Counted from the first letter of the stretch, positions 46,615 to 56,335 are shown. The stretch is DNA of 64,000 nt from Burkholderiales bacterium (GCA_024235735.1 JACKLU010000001.1:310001-374000), one strand, 5' to 3'. Made by a program: numbers and translations. Notes: generated from the letters alone by a model not told the origin.

Positions 46615-49600
46615 ATGTTTGGCAAAAAAGATAAAACGTTCAAATATCCCGGTATCCGCACCGCCTTGGACGGCAACACTGCTGCCATCATGTGCGAGCG
46701 CGAGTCTACCGATGCCGCCGGGGCGTTTCCCATTACCCCTTCGACCCAAATGGGTGAATACTGGGCTGAAGCGGCGGCCAGGGGACACCTCAATATCTCC
46801 GGCCGTCCGCTGATTTTTATCGAACCGGAAGGCGAACATGCAGCGGCGGCGGTAACTGCGGGCCTTGCCATGACCGGCTTGCGCGCGGCCAATTTTTCCT
46901 CCGGGCAAGGCATCGCCTATATGCACGAATCACTGTATGCCGCCGTCGGCAAAAGGTTGACGTATGTGCTCAACATTGGCACGCGGGCGATGACCAAATC
47001 CACACTGAACGTGCATGCGGGTCACGATGATTATCACGCCATCGACGACACCGGTTTTTTCCAGTTGTTCGCCAATAAAGTGCAGCATGTAGCCGATTTG
47101 AACATCATTGCGCATAAAATCGCCGAACTTTCCCTGACACCCGGCGTAGTTGCCCAGGATGGTTTTTTAACCACCCATCTGATCGAGACCATGCTGCTTC
47201 CCGAACGTGAGCTGATCGAAGAATTCCTGGGCCGTCCGGACGATATCATTGAAACACCCACACCTGCACAGCGAATGATTTATGGCGAAACACGCCGCCG
47301 CATTCCCGAACTCTGGGATGTGGACAATCCCGTGATGGCGGGCATCGTACAGAATCAGGATGCTTACATGCAAAGCGTCGCGGCGCAGCGTCCTTTCTTT
47401 TTCGATCACATCAAAACATTGGCAGACGAGACGTTCGATGCGTTTTACGCACTGACCGGCCGCCGCTATGCCCGCGTCATGACTTACCGCGCCGATGATG
47501 CCGATTATCTGATTCTTGGTCAGGGCAGTCTCATTCCCAGCGCCGAAGCGGTTGCGGATTATCTCCGCAAGACACGCAACATCAAAGTGGGCGTAGTGGA
47601 CTTGGTCATGTTCCGCCCCTTTCCCGCCGACCTGATCGGCAAGGTTCTGCAGGGCAAAAAAGGCGTCACTGTTCTGGAGCGTCTCGACCAGCCGCTTGCG
47701 GCCGACCCGCCTATCATGCGGGAAATACGGGCGACATTAACCAAATGCCTTGAAAACGGCGCAAGCAAGCATGAATTGCCGTTTCCCGATCTGACCCGTT
47801 ATCAGCCCATCGATATGCCGGCGCTGTACGCCGGTTCCTTCGGTATGGGAAGCCGGGATCTGCAACCGGAAGGTATTATCGGCGCGGTCGAAAACATGCT
47901 GCCGGACGGCAAACACCAAAGACAATTCTATCTGTCCATCGATTTTATCCGCGATGTGCCCTACACCCCCAAGCAAAGAGTCTACCAGGAGGCTATCCAG
48001 GAGGCCTATCCACATATCAAAACACTGTCAATACGCGGCTCGGAGAATCCCGACCTGATGCCCGAAGGCGCCATCACGGTCCGTTTCCATTCGGTCGGCG
48101 GCTGGGGTGCGGTGACCACGGGAAAAAACCTCGCCATGACGCTCTACGATTTGCTCGGTTACGATATCAAGGCCAATCCGAAATACGGTTCAGAGAAAAA
48201 GGGACAACCCACCACCTATTACCTCGCCGCTGCACCCGAACCGATCCGTATCAACTGCGAGTATTTTTTCGTCGACGTGGTACTTTCACCCGATCCGAAT
48301 GTTTTCAAGCATACCAATGCGCTGGCGGGCCTGAAAAAAGGCGGAGTTTTTATCATCCAAAGCGAAAAAACCAAACCTGATGAAGTCTGGGCAGACATCC
48401 CTGCGAGCTACCAGAAAATCATCCTTGACAAGGATATCCACATTTTTTATATCGATGGCTTTAAAATCGCCCGCGAGGAAGCCACCGATCCCGAATTGCA
48501 GTTGCGCATGCAGGGTATCGCTTTTCAGGGCGCCTTTTTCGCAGCCTCCCCACTGATTACAAAGGGAAACTTCACCGAGGAAACGCTGTTAAAAGCTATC
48601 GAGGATCAACTGCACCACAAATTTGGCGCGAAGGGTCAGCGGGTCGTTGACGACAACATGCGGGTAGTACGGCGTGGTTTTGATGAAGTCAACGAAATTA
48701 CTCATAAAACACTCAGTGAAGCGCATGCCGGCAAGCCCGGCGAGGTGACCGCATCCATTCCCGTCCTGTTGAAAAGCATTCCGCAAAGCACATCGCAACT
48801 CAGCGACATTCACCGGTTCTGGGAACAGACAGGCAGTTTCTATCAGCGCGGCATGGGCAACGACAATCTCGCCGATCCATTCATCGGTTTGAGCGTGATG
48901 CCTGCCGTTTCCTCGTTGTTCAGGGATATGACCAGCATCCGTTTTAAGCATCCCGAATGGATTCCAAACAATTGCACGGCTTGCGGCAACTGCTACACCG
49001 CCTGTCCCGACACGGCTATCCCTGGCCTGGTCAGCGAACTTTCGGATGTGCTGGACACGGTTGTGCAACGGGTGAAAAAGCATCATGGTGCGATAACACA
49101 CCTGCCCAAAATAGCGCGGCAAATGGAGAGCAGGATACGCAAGCTGTTCAGCGCCGCGAGAAACGGCGCTACCGTCAACGGACTCATTCACGAAGTCGCC
49201 GGTGAATTTCTCGAGGAAGGCAAGGCCGATCCTAGCCTGAAGCAGGAGCTCGAATGGTTCCGGGATGAGCTCGGCGATTTCAAATTCGCACTGACCCGTC
49301 CATACTTCGATGTGCCGGAGAAAAAGCAGCCTGACAGCGGCGGACTGTTCAGCATCACCATTAACCCGAACACCTGCAAAGGCTGCATGGAATGTGTGCA
49401 GGTTTGCAATGATGATGCCTTGAGACCTGCCCTGCAGACGACGGATTCCATCGCTCGCCTGAGAAAGGAATGGGATTTCTGGACCGATCTGCCCAACACA
49501 CCGGACCGATTCAATCGCATCGACGACCTGGAAGAGAAAATTGGCCCGCTTGAAACGATTTTGCTGAACAAAGCGGCCTATCTGCAATTTGCCAGCGGCG

Positions 49601-51543
49601 ATGGGGCCTGCCTGGGATGTTCTGAAAAAACGGTTATCCATCTGTTTGTTGCCACAGTAGAATCCCTGATGCAACCGCGCATCCGGAAACACGTCGCGCA
49701 TTTGGATGCGCTGATTGCAAAATTGGAGCAGCATATCCAGCTTAAGCTCATCCGCACGGTGGATGTCAGCGACACTGAAGCGATGACTAAAATCGTCTCA
49801 GAGATGAAGGACAGCGATCTGACCATTTCCGCTATCAGTAAACAACTTGAAGCGGCAAAAGGAACCGAACCCATTGACCATGAATGGCTGCGGGAAGTGA
49901 CGCAGTTGCTGGCCGGACTCAAAAAACTGCGCTGGAAATACACGGATGGCATTACCGGGAAAGGCCGCTCCAATATGGGGATATGCAACGCCACGGGGTG
50001 CACTTCGGTATGGGGCAGCACCTGGCCATACAACCCCTACCCTTTTCCCTGGGCCAATCACCTGTTCCAGGATTCACCCTCCATGGCCATGGGCATTTTC
50101 GAAGGACACATGGCGAAAATGGCCGAGGGCTTCAAGACTATTCGCAAGACCGAGTTAATCCTGAACGACGCCTATAAACCGGACGAGCACGATGAATTCT
50201 TCACTTATTTCAGCTGGAATCAGTTCAGCGATGAAGAATGGCTGCTCTGCCCGCCCGTGGTGACCGTGGGGGGCGATGGCGCCATGTACGACATTGGTTT
50301 TCAGAACCTGTCACGGATGATGGCCTCCGGCAAGCCAATCAAAGTGATCATCGTGGACACCCAGGTCTATTCCAATACCGGCGGTCAGGCCTGTACTTCC
50401 GGATTCATGGGTCAGGTTTCCGATATGGCGCAGCATGGCAAAGTCTGGCAGGGAAAATCCGAGTCCCGCAAAGAAATCGGCTTGATCGCTCTGGCGCACA
50501 GGAATACCTATGTATTGCAAGCCACCATGGCCAATACCAGCCATATGATCGAAGGTTTCATCGACGGATTGATGGCCAGACGCCCCGCCCTGTTCAATCT
50601 TTACACCACCTGCCAGCCAGAACATGGCGTAGGCGATGACATGGGCACGCACCAGGCTAAACTGGCTGTGGAATCACGTGCTTACCCGATTTTCAAATAC
50701 GACCCCGGAAAAGGACCTGAAATAGCCCAAGCCCTGGACATCAGCGGCAATCCGGGTCTGGACAGTATCTGGCCAGGCTATCGGTTGAAATACATCGAAA
50801 ACGGCCGGGAGAAATCCATGGAACTGCCAATGACGTTCGCCGATTTTGCCCTAACAGAAGCCCGGTTCAGGAAACATTTTCGCAAGGCGCCGCGCGATAC
50901 CTGGAATGAAAACATGGTGCCACTGGCTGAATTTCTTGAACTGGAAGCCAGCGACCGGGAAGGCAAATTTCCGTTCATCTGGGCTGTTGACCGCAAACAA
51001 CAGCTCAGCCGGGTACTGGTTGCCAGGCGCATTGTCGAATCGTGTGAAGAACGGCGTGATTTCTGGATCATGCTGCGCGGCATGGCTGGCTACAAACCGC
51101 AGGAAACAAAACCGGAAAACATCGAGCAAAAAATCCGCGCAGAAGTCGTGAGTAAAATCACTGCGGGTCTGATGAAGCTCGCGGGCGGCAACGGCGACGG
51201 CTTCTTCGATCTGACGATGCATGCGCCGGCGGCGACTGCAAGCGCGGCTGAAGCCACAGCTTCAGCGGCAACAACTGTCCAGACTGGCGATAGCTACATG
51301 GCGCCGTGGATCGAGTCGGAAAATTGCAGCGCCTGTGATGAATGCATCAAGATCAATCCTGCAATTTTTGCCTACAACAAGGACAAAAAGGCCTGCATCA
51401 TCAACCCGGAAGGCGGGCCATATCCGGATCTGGTCAAAGCCGCGGAACGTTGCACCGCAGGCGTGATTCACCCCGGCTTGCCAAGAGACCGGTCAGCGAA
51501 AGACATTGACAAGTGGATCAAGCGGGGTGAGAAGTTTAATTAA
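46615..51543 (+). CDS. Pyruvate:ferredoxin-type oxidoreductase with fused ferredoxin
   Basis: About 1642 residues; NifJ is about 1175. Order: pyrimidine-binding half ('AFPITPSTQMGEY', about 35-47), gamma domain near 510-690 ('SVGGWGAVTTGKNLA'), a bi-cluster ferredoxin region with 'CTACGNCYTACP' (about 785) and 'CKGCMECVQVC' (about 920) separated by a 130-residue helical insert, another insert after 'CLGCSEKTVIH' (about 1000), the TPP domain with 'GGDGAMYDIG' (about 1220) and 'YSNTGGQ', and a C-terminal single-cluster ferredoxin 'CSACDECIKINP' (about 1571). It should convert pyruvate or a related 2-oxoacid plus CoA to acyl-CoA and reduced ferredoxin. The exact acid is open. The ATG at 46615 is chosen at the conserved start; the frame is open to 46507. 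The stop overlaps rnfC by one base. Confidence 0.85.
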   Translation: MFGKKDKTFKYPGIRTALDGNTAAIMCERESTDAAGAFPITPSTQMGEYWAEAAARGHLNISGRPLIFIEPEGEHAAAAVTAGLAMTGLRAANFSSGQGIAYMHESLYAAVGKRLTYVLNIGTRAMTKSTLNVHAGHDDYHAIDDTGFFQLFANKVQHVADLNIIAHKIAELSLTPGVVAQDGFLTTHLIETMLLPERELIEEFLGRPDDIIETPTPAQRMIYGETRRRIPELWDVDNPVMAGIVQNQDAYMQSVAAQRPFFFDHIKTLADETFDAFYALTGRRYARVMTYRADDADYLILGQGSLIPSAEAVADYLRKTRNIKVGVVDLVMFRPFPADLIGKVLQGKKGVTVLERLDQPLAADPPIMREIRATLTKCLENGASKHELPFPDLTRYQPIDMPALYAGSFGMGSRDLQPEGIIGAVENMLPDGKHQRQFYLSIDFIRDVPYTPKQRVYQEAIQEAYPHIKTLSIRGSENPDLMPEGAITVRFHSVGGWGAVTTGKNLAMTLYDLLGYDIKANPKYGSEKKGQPTTYYLAAAPEPIRINCEYFFVDVVLSPDPNVFKHTNALAGLKKGGVFIIQSEKTKPDEVWADIPASYQKIILDKDIHIFYIDGFKIAREEATDPELQLRMQGIAFQGAFFAASPLITKGNFTEETLLKAIEDQLHHKFGAKGQRVVDDNMRVVRRGFDEVNEITHKTLSEAHAGKPGEVTASIPVLLKSIPQSTSQLSDIHRFWEQTGSFYQRGMGNDNLADPFIGLSVMPAVSSLFRDMTSIRFKHPEWIPNNCTACGNCYTACPDTAIPGLVSELSDVLDTVVQRVKKHHGAITHLPKIARQMESRIRKLFSAARNGATVNGLIHEVAGEFLEEGKADPSLKQELEWFRDELGDFKFALTRPYFDVPEKKQPDSGGLFSITINPNTCKGCMECVQVCNDDALRPALQTTDSIARLRKEWDFWTDLPNTPDRFNRIDDLEEKIGPLETILLNKAAYLQFASGDGACLGCSEKTVIHLFVATVESLMQPRIRKHVAHLDALIAKLEQHIQLKLIRTVDVSDTEAMTKIVSEMKDSDLTISAISKQLEAAKGTEPIDHEWLREVTQLLAGLKKLRWKYTDGITGKGRSNMGICNATGCTSVWGSTWPYNPYPFPWANHLFQDSPSMAMGIFEGHMAKMAEGFKTIRKTELILNDAYKPDEHDEFFTYFSWNQFSDEEWLLCPPVVTVGGDGAMYDIGFQNLSRMMASGKPIKVIIVDTQVYSNTGGQACTSGFMGQVSDMAQHGKVWQGKSESRKEIGLIALAHRNTYVLQATMANTSHMIEGFIDGLMARRPALFNLYTTCQPEHGVGDDMGTHQAKLAVESRAYPIFKYDPGKGPEIAQALDISGNPGLDSIWPGYRLKYIENGREKSMELPMTFADFALTEARFRKHFRKAPRDTWNENMVPLAEFLELEASDREGKFPFIWAVDRKQQLSRVLVARRIVESCEERRDFWIMLRGMAGYKPQETKPENIEQKIRAEVVSKITAGLMKLAGGNGDGFFDLTMHAPAATASAAEATASAATTVQTGDSYMAPWIESENCSACDECIKINPAIFAYNKDKKACIINPEGGPYPDLVKAAERCTAGVIHPGLPRDRSAKDIDKWIKRGEKFN

Positions 51544-53012
51544 TGGAATTTTTCGGCATCCATAGTCTCAGGAAAACACTTGCCCACTGGATTCCACCAG
51601 GATTCCGGAAGATTAGTCCCGTCTTTGATCCTTCTCTTGCCGGTCGATCCGGACTTGTCAGCGAATCGATTCATCGTAGCCTCAAACAGGGTATCCATCT
51701 GCCGGAGCACAAGGATGAGACCTGTGGCCTGCCTATCCGTCAGTTTCCGTTTACGCCATTGATCATCCTGCCCATGGTACAGCATGCGGGCGTTCCTTCT
51801 CAGATCGTCGTGCGCGAGGGCCAGGAAGTAGAACGTGGTCAGCTGCTGGCCACAGCCGGAGGGTATTTATCGGTGCCTCAGCATGCCCCCGTTTCCGGCA
51901 TCGTGCAGAAAATTGGCCATGTCCCAACGATTTCAGGAAAAATGGTACAAGGAATTTACCTAAAGACTTTTCCTTTTTCCAGTCAGGAAGTTGTGGAAGG
52001 CAAGCCCATTGATGCAGAAACCGCAACACGCGCGGAAATTCTGCAGAGTATTCAGAATGCCGGTATTGTCGGACTGGGCGGCGCCGCATTTCCTACCCAT
52101 GCGAAGCTGAAAATTCCCGCAGGAAAGCACTGCGACGTTGTGATCCTCAATGGCATCGAATGCGAACCGTATCTGACCACGGATCACCGGGTAATGCTGG
52201 AACAGGCAGACGATATCATGCGCGGCATCAGGTATCTGCTGAAAGCGACGGATGCACGACAGGTCATCATCGCCATTGGCGGCAACAAACCCGATGCCGC
52301 CAGTCATCTGGCCACGAAAATACCCAATGGCGAACCTGTCAGCATCAGGATGATTCCAGTCAAGTATCCTCAAGGTGCGGAGAAAATGCTGGTGACTGCG
52401 CTACTCGGCTACGAAGTGCCTTCCGGAAAACTGCCTATCGAAGTCGGCGCGGTGGTGATCAATGTCGCCACGGCGGCAGAAATCGGACGGCTGCTGCCGC
52501 ATGGCCGGGGCATTCAGGAACGTGTCATCACTATCACCGGTCCGGGCGTGAAGAAAAAAGGCAATTATCTGATGCCTATCGGCACGCCGCTACGCTTCGT
52601 GCTTGAGCAGGTCGGCGTGGAAGACAACAGCAGTCTGGTCTGCATGGGCGGCCCGATGATGGGCGTGGCCGTTTCCAACCTGGATATCTCCATTACCAAA
52701 GGCACTTCCGGCATTCTGGTTTTCACCGGAAATGCAGACAATCCAGCGGATAAAATCTATCCCTGTATTCACTGCGGCGCTTGTGTAGCCGCCTGTCCCA
52801 TGTCACTCGACCCGGCAAAGCTCGGTATTCTGGCAAAGTTTGCGGCTTATGATGACATGGCGGAAAAATACAACCTGATGGATTGCTTTGAATGCGGCGC
52901 ATGCGCCTATGTGTGTCCTTCCCACATTCCGCTGGTGCACTATTTCAAATTGTCGAAAAATAGGGTGAAAAAGCGCAGTATGGCAAAAACTATGCATGAC
53001 TCATCAGGTTAG
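51543..53012 (+). CDS. rnfC: Rnf complex subunit RnfC
   Basis: 489 residues. RnfC is the NADH/ferredoxin-side subunit with FMN-binding and NuoF-like segments ('VGLGGAAFPTHAKL', about 175-188; 'GIECEPYLTTDHR', about 205-217). Two [4Fe-4S] motifs are near the C-terminus, 'CIHCGACVAACP' (about 407) and 'CFECGACAYVCP' (about 446). The N-terminal 70 residues are a variable barrel-like segment. The start codon overlaps the stop of the oxidoreductase gene by one base, which ties the two together in one transcript. Confidence 0.93.
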   Translation: MEFFGIHSLRKTLAHWIPPGFRKISPVFDPSLAGRSGLVSESIHRSLKQGIHLPEHKDETCGLPIRQFPFTPLIILPMVQHAGVPSQIVVREGQEVERGQLLATAGGYLSVPQHAPVSGIVQKIGHVPTISGKMVQGIYLKTFPFSSQEVVEGKPIDAETATRAEILQSIQNAGIVGLGGAAFPTHAKLKIPAGKHCDVVILNGIECEPYLTTDHRVMLEQADDIMRGIRYLLKATDARQVIIAIGGNKPDAASHLATKIPNGEPVSIRMIPVKYPQGAEKMLVTALLGYEVPSGKLPIEVGAVVINVATAAEIGRLLPHGRGIQERVITITGPGVKKKGNYLMPIGTPLRFVLEQVGVEDNSSLVCMGGPMMGVAVSNLDISITKGTSGILVFTGNADNPADKIYPCIHCGACVAACPMSLDPAKLGILAKFAAYDDMAEKYNLMDCFECGACAYVCPSHIPLVHYFKLSKNRVKKRSMAKTMHDSSG

Positions 53013-53032
53013 GTGGCGGCACTGCAGAAGCC

Positions 53033-54304
53033 ATGCTGAACAAAACACTCAATATCGCCGCCTCCCCCCATATCACCCGCGGGATCAGCATCGTTGACAT
53101 CATGAGAAATGTTGTCTGGGCGTTGCTGCCGGTCACCGCATTCGCCGTGTATGCCTTTGGTCTGGGTGCGTTGATGTTATTGATTACAACTACTTTCTCC
53201 GCGGTGCTCACGGAGCATGTGCTCTGCAGAATCAACCGCAAAGAAAGTACTGTGTCCGACTGGTCTGCGGTTATTACCGGTTTGCTGCTGGGACTTACGC
53301 TTCCGCCGGGTTTACCGTTGTGGATGGCATTTGTGGGCGGCGTTATTTCAATTGCCCTCGGCAAGTTCGCCTTTGGCGGCCTGGGTTACAATGCATTCAA
53401 TCCTGCATTGGTCGGACGAGCGGTACTGCAGGCCGCATTTCCTGCCGCCATGACGACCTGGCACCCTGCTTTCCTGTCAGATCGTTTTAGTGCTTTTCCT
53501 GCTGCAACATTCACACTCCCGTTCATGGAACCCGCCACCGATGGGCTCACCGGAGCTACGCCACTGACGGTTTTAAGCCTCGCCACCGATGGATTCACTG
53601 GCGCCACACCACTGGCGGCTTTCAAATTTGAGCGGATCACAACGGAAACTGCGGATCTTGCACTGGGACTTATCTCGGGATCCACGGGAGAAACCTGCGC
53701 GATACTGATCATTCTTGGTGGTATTTACCTGATTGCCCGCAACATGATGAACTGGCGCATCCCGGTATCCATTTTGTCAACCGTATTTGTCCTGAGTGGA
53801 ATATTTTATTTGACCGACAATCCGATTTATCCATCACCCTTTTTCATGCTCTTTTCGGGTGGCCTGATGCTGGGCGCCCTCTTCATGGCAACCGACACCG
53901 TCGGTTCTCCGATCACGCCAGCCGGCGCCTGGCTTTATGGTGTCATCATTGGCCTGCTGGTCGTCGTCATCAGGCTATGGGGTGGGTTGCCGGAAGGCGT
54001 AATGTATGCGATTTTACTGGGCAATGCCCTTTCTCCCCATATCGACAACTTGATCCGACCGAGGGTTTACGGTACCACTACGCGAGAAAACAGTCATGCA
54101 AGCAAAGCATTTATCCGCACTATCCGTCAACAGCCTGAAAATGCTCCGGGCGATGGTCAGCATCGGGTTGATTTGCGCCCTGATCATCGTACTGACTTAT
54201 CAGGGCACACAGTCACGGATAGCCCGGCTCAAGGCCGAAGCGCTGGAGAAAGCGATTTTCAGGGTCATTCCGGAAATGATCACAAAAAAGATATTTCAGA
54301 TTGA
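53033..54304 (+). CDS. rnfD: Rnf complex subunit RnfD, duplicated flavin motif, long tail
   Basis: 423 residues with about ten membrane segments to residue 350. RnfD carries FMN bound to a Thr in a D-G-x-T/S-G-A-T motif. Here the motif occurs twice, sixteen codons apart: 'DGLTGATPL' (Thr176) and 'DGFTGATPL' (Thr192), in a 48-base duplication at 53534 and 53582. Normal family members end near 'RPRVYG' (residue 350); here the frame continues for 70 more hydrophilic residues, 209 bases into rnfG. So the tail may be a lost stop codon or a frameshift, or a real extension. Confidence 0.88.
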   Translation: MLNKTLNIAASPHITRGISIVDIMRNVVWALLPVTAFAVYAFGLGALMLLITTTFSAVLTEHVLCRINRKESTVSDWSAVITGLLLGLTLPPGLPLWMAFVGGVISIALGKFAFGGLGYNAFNPALVGRAVLQAAFPAAMTTWHPAFLSDRFSAFPAATFTLPFMEPATDGLTGATPLTVLSLATDGFTGATPLAAFKFERITTETADLALGLISGSTGETCAILIILGGIYLIARNMMNWRIPVSILSTVFVLSGIFYLTDNPIYPSPFFMLFSGGLMLGALFMATDTVGSPITPAGAWLYGVIIGLLVVVIRLWGGLPEGVMYAILLGNALSPHIDNLIRPRVYGTTTRENSHASKAFIRTIRQQPENAPGDGQHRVDLRPDHRTDLSGHTVTDSPAQGRSAGESDFQGHSGNDHKKDISD

Positions 54305-54800
54305 TTTGAATGGTCAGCTCGTGGAAACTACCGCTGAAACCAGCGGCGTCACCCGCATCTACGCCGGTTACGATGAGAACGGCAAACTAGCGGGTATAGC
54401 CGTGGAAGCCAGCGGAATCGGATTCGCAGGCGCGCTGCGCGTGCTTTACGGTTATGATCCCGGGAAGCAGGTGATCACCGGGCTGCATGTATTGGAGAGC
54501 AAGGAAACGCCCGGATTGGGCGATAAAATCGAAAAAGATGCCGATTTTCTCGCCAACTTTGCCGCGCTGGATGTTTCGCTCAACGATGATTTCAGCACCC
54601 CGAGAAATACCATCACCACGGTCAAAGCCGGGCACAAAAAAAATCCGTGGGAAGTGGACGGCATTACCGGCGCAACCATTTCTTCACGCGCCATTGGCCA
54701 TATTCTGGCAGCGAGCACCCGGCAGATGGTGCCGCTGATTTTTAAAAACAAGAGCATTCTGGAAAAAAGCGGTACTACTGCCTATGTCAACCCGGACTAA
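54096..54800 (+). CDS. rnfG: Rnf complex subunit RnfG
   Basis: 234 residues. One N-terminal membrane helix (about 18-36) anchors the periplasmic flavin domain. FMN is attached through Thr194 in 'DGITGATIS' (about 188-196), the RnfG/NqrC motif. 'GLHVLESKETPGLGDKI' (about 128-144) is typical of the family. The ATG is at the usual position before the helix; the first 70 codons overlap the rnfD tail in another frame. The stop overlaps rnfE by 17 bases. Confidence 0.9.
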   Translation: MQAKHLSALSVNSLKMLRAMVSIGLICALIIVLTYQGTQSRIARLKAEALEKAIFRVIPEMITKKIFQIDLNGQLVETTAETSGVTRIYAGYDENGKLAGIAVEASGIGFAGALRVLYGYDPGKQVITGLHVLESKETPGLGDKIEKDADFLANFAALDVSLNDDFSTPRNTITTVKAGHKKNPWEVDGITGATISSRAIGHILAASTRQMVPLIFKNKSILEKSGTTAYVNPD

Positions 54801-55422
54801 AACAACTTTCCTCGCCGCGCTGGACAAAAGTCCGCCTACCAACGATTTCATCAAAGGTTTGTGGCGGGAAAATCCGGTGTTTGTGCAGGTGCTGGGGATG
54901 TGTCCGGTGCTCGCTGTATCCAATACCGCGGAAAATGCTCTGGTCATGGGTCTTGCGACCACGTTCGTACTGCTGATGTCCAATACGCTGGTCTCCTTGC
55001 TGCGTGCTTTTATTCCCCGGCAAGTGCGCATTGCCTGTTATGTTCTCATCATCGCCACTTTCGTCACCATGACCGATTACCTGATACAGGCGATCAGCCT
55101 GGAACTGCATCAGGCGCTGGGCGCTTTTATCTCGCTCATCGTGGTGAATTGCCTGATACTGGGCCGGGCGGAAGCTTTCGCTTCCAGAAATACCACAGGC
55201 AGATCCATGCTGGATGCTCTGGGCATGGGACTTGGGTTTACCTTTGGCTTGCTGTGCCTGGGCGCGGTGCGGGAGTTGCTGGGCAGCGGAAGCCTGTTCA
55301 ATGTTGTCATTTTTCCGGATCATTTTCAGGAGTGGGTCGTCATGATGCTGCCCGCGGGCGGATTTTTCACATTGGCGATCTGGTTATTGATTTTTAACGC
55401 CGCAAAAAAATCGAAGGACTAA
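54784..55422 (+). CDS. rnfE: Rnf complex subunit RnfE
   Basis: 212 residues with six membrane segments. 'NPVFVQVLGMCPVLAVS' (about 30-46) and 'IVVNCLILGRAEAF' (about 115-128) are conserved RnfE/NqrD regions whose Cys residues bind an iron-sulfur centre shared with RnfA. RnfE is part of the membrane channel that couples electron flow to ion transport. It overlaps the end of rnfG by 17 bases. A 97-base gap to rnfA follows. Confidence 0.93.
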   Translation: MSTRTKTTFLAALDKSPPTNDFIKGLWRENPVFVQVLGMCPVLAVSNTAENALVMGLATTFVLLMSNTLVSLLRAFIPRQVRIACYVLIIATFVTMTDYLIQAISLELHQALGAFISLIVVNCLILGRAEAFASRNTTGRSMLDALGMGLGFTFGLLCLGAVRELLGSGSLFNVVIFPDHFQEWVVMMLPAGGFFTLAIWLLIFNAAKKSKD

Positions 55423-55519
55423 ATCAATTGACGATTGCGTTACCTGCTTTTCCTGCACCATCTTCCGCACAAAAGACCAGCCGTTGGTTTTCTGACAATC
55501 CAGCGGGGAAAACAGCGCC

Positions 55520-56101
55520 ATGAAAACGGAATCCCTCTGGTATATCTTTATCAATGCCAGTCTGATCAACAATTTCGTGCTGGCTTATTTTCTGGGAATA
55601 TGCCCTTTCCTTGGCGTATCCGGAAAAAAAGAGACCGCCATGAAAATGGGCGGCGCAGTGACTTTCGTGATGCTCATCGCATCGATATGCGCTTATGGCC
55701 TTAATGCGCTGCTGATCGCTATCGGCGCACCCTTTTTGCAGTTGATCAGCTTCATTGTCGTGATTGCGTCGACCGTGCAACTGGTGGAAATGTTCATCAA
55801 AAAAATGAGCCCCGCCTTGTTTCGCGCACTGGGTATATTTCTACCGTTGATCACGACAAACTGTGCCATACTGGGCCTGGCGCTGTTTCAGACCAACCTG
55901 GGTTACGGATTTCTCGAAAGCATTATCTATGCATTGGGCGCCGGCGCCGGATTTACCCTGGCGCTACTGCTGATGGCAGGCTTGCGTGAACGGCTGGATT
56001 TTGCCGACACACCCAGTGTCGCGAAAGGAACGGTGCTAACCTTGTTCATTGCGGGAATTTTATCCCTGTCGTTCATGGGATTTGCCGGATTGGGCGGGTG
56101 A
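55520..56101 (+). CDS. rnfA: Rnf complex subunit RnfA
   Basis: 193 residues, six membrane segments. The paired signatures of the family are visible: 'FLGICPFLGVS' (about 24-34) and 'LPLITTNCAILGLALFQ' (about 109-125), placing Cys residues opposite those of RnfE. RnfA and RnfE are inverted relatives that form the core. It follows rnfE by 97 bases and precedes the small Cys-rich gene by 13. GC-rich ribosome site is not obvious. Confidence 0.93.
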   Translation: MKTESLWYIFINASLINNFVLAYFLGICPFLGVSGKKETAMKMGGAVTFVMLIASICAYGLNALLIAIGAPFLQLISFIVVIASTVQLVEMFIKKMSPALFRALGIFLPLITTNCAILGLALFQTNLGYGFLESIIYALGAGAGFTLALLLMAGLRERLDFADTPSVAKGTVLTLFIAGILSLSFMGFAGLGG

Positions 56102-56114
56102 GAAGTTAACCATC

Positions 56115-56312
56115 ATGGTCAAGTCATTGATTATTGGCATGGCGGGAATGACCTTACTCATGGTCATCTGGGCCATCGTTCAGTATTATTGGGGAAAAAT
56201 GTTTTCCAGCACGCTGTCCGACGAAGATGTACTGGCCGGCAGAAAAGCATGCGATCAGTGTGACCGCGCATCCGCCTGCGGCAACAGATCGAAACCGGAT
56301 TCGCCGGATTAG
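56115..56312 (+). CDS. Small membrane protein with Cys-rich tail, NqrM-like
   Basis: 65 residues from the ATG at 56115. One membrane helix (about 5-26) is followed by a short soluble tail with 'ACDQCDRASACG' (Cys at about 48, 51 and 57). NqrM, a small one-helix Cys protein, is needed to mature the Na+-NQR complex, which is related to Rnf, and supplies iron to the NqrD/E site. By size, layout and position next to rnfA/rnfE this gene could do the same for Rnf. That is inference; the sequence match to NqrM is weak. Confidence 0.5.
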   Translation: MVKSLIIGMAGMTLLMVIWAIVQYYWGKMFSSTLSDEDVLAGRKACDQCDRASACGNRSKPDSPD

Positions 56313-56335
56313 TTATTAACAGAAAAGGGGTTCGC

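Noticed and set aside
48589..49734. 381-codon minus-strand frame inside the oxidoreductase gene
   Set aside because: The plus strand codes for conserved Fe-S and TPP motifs over the same bases; the reverse frame has no family features.
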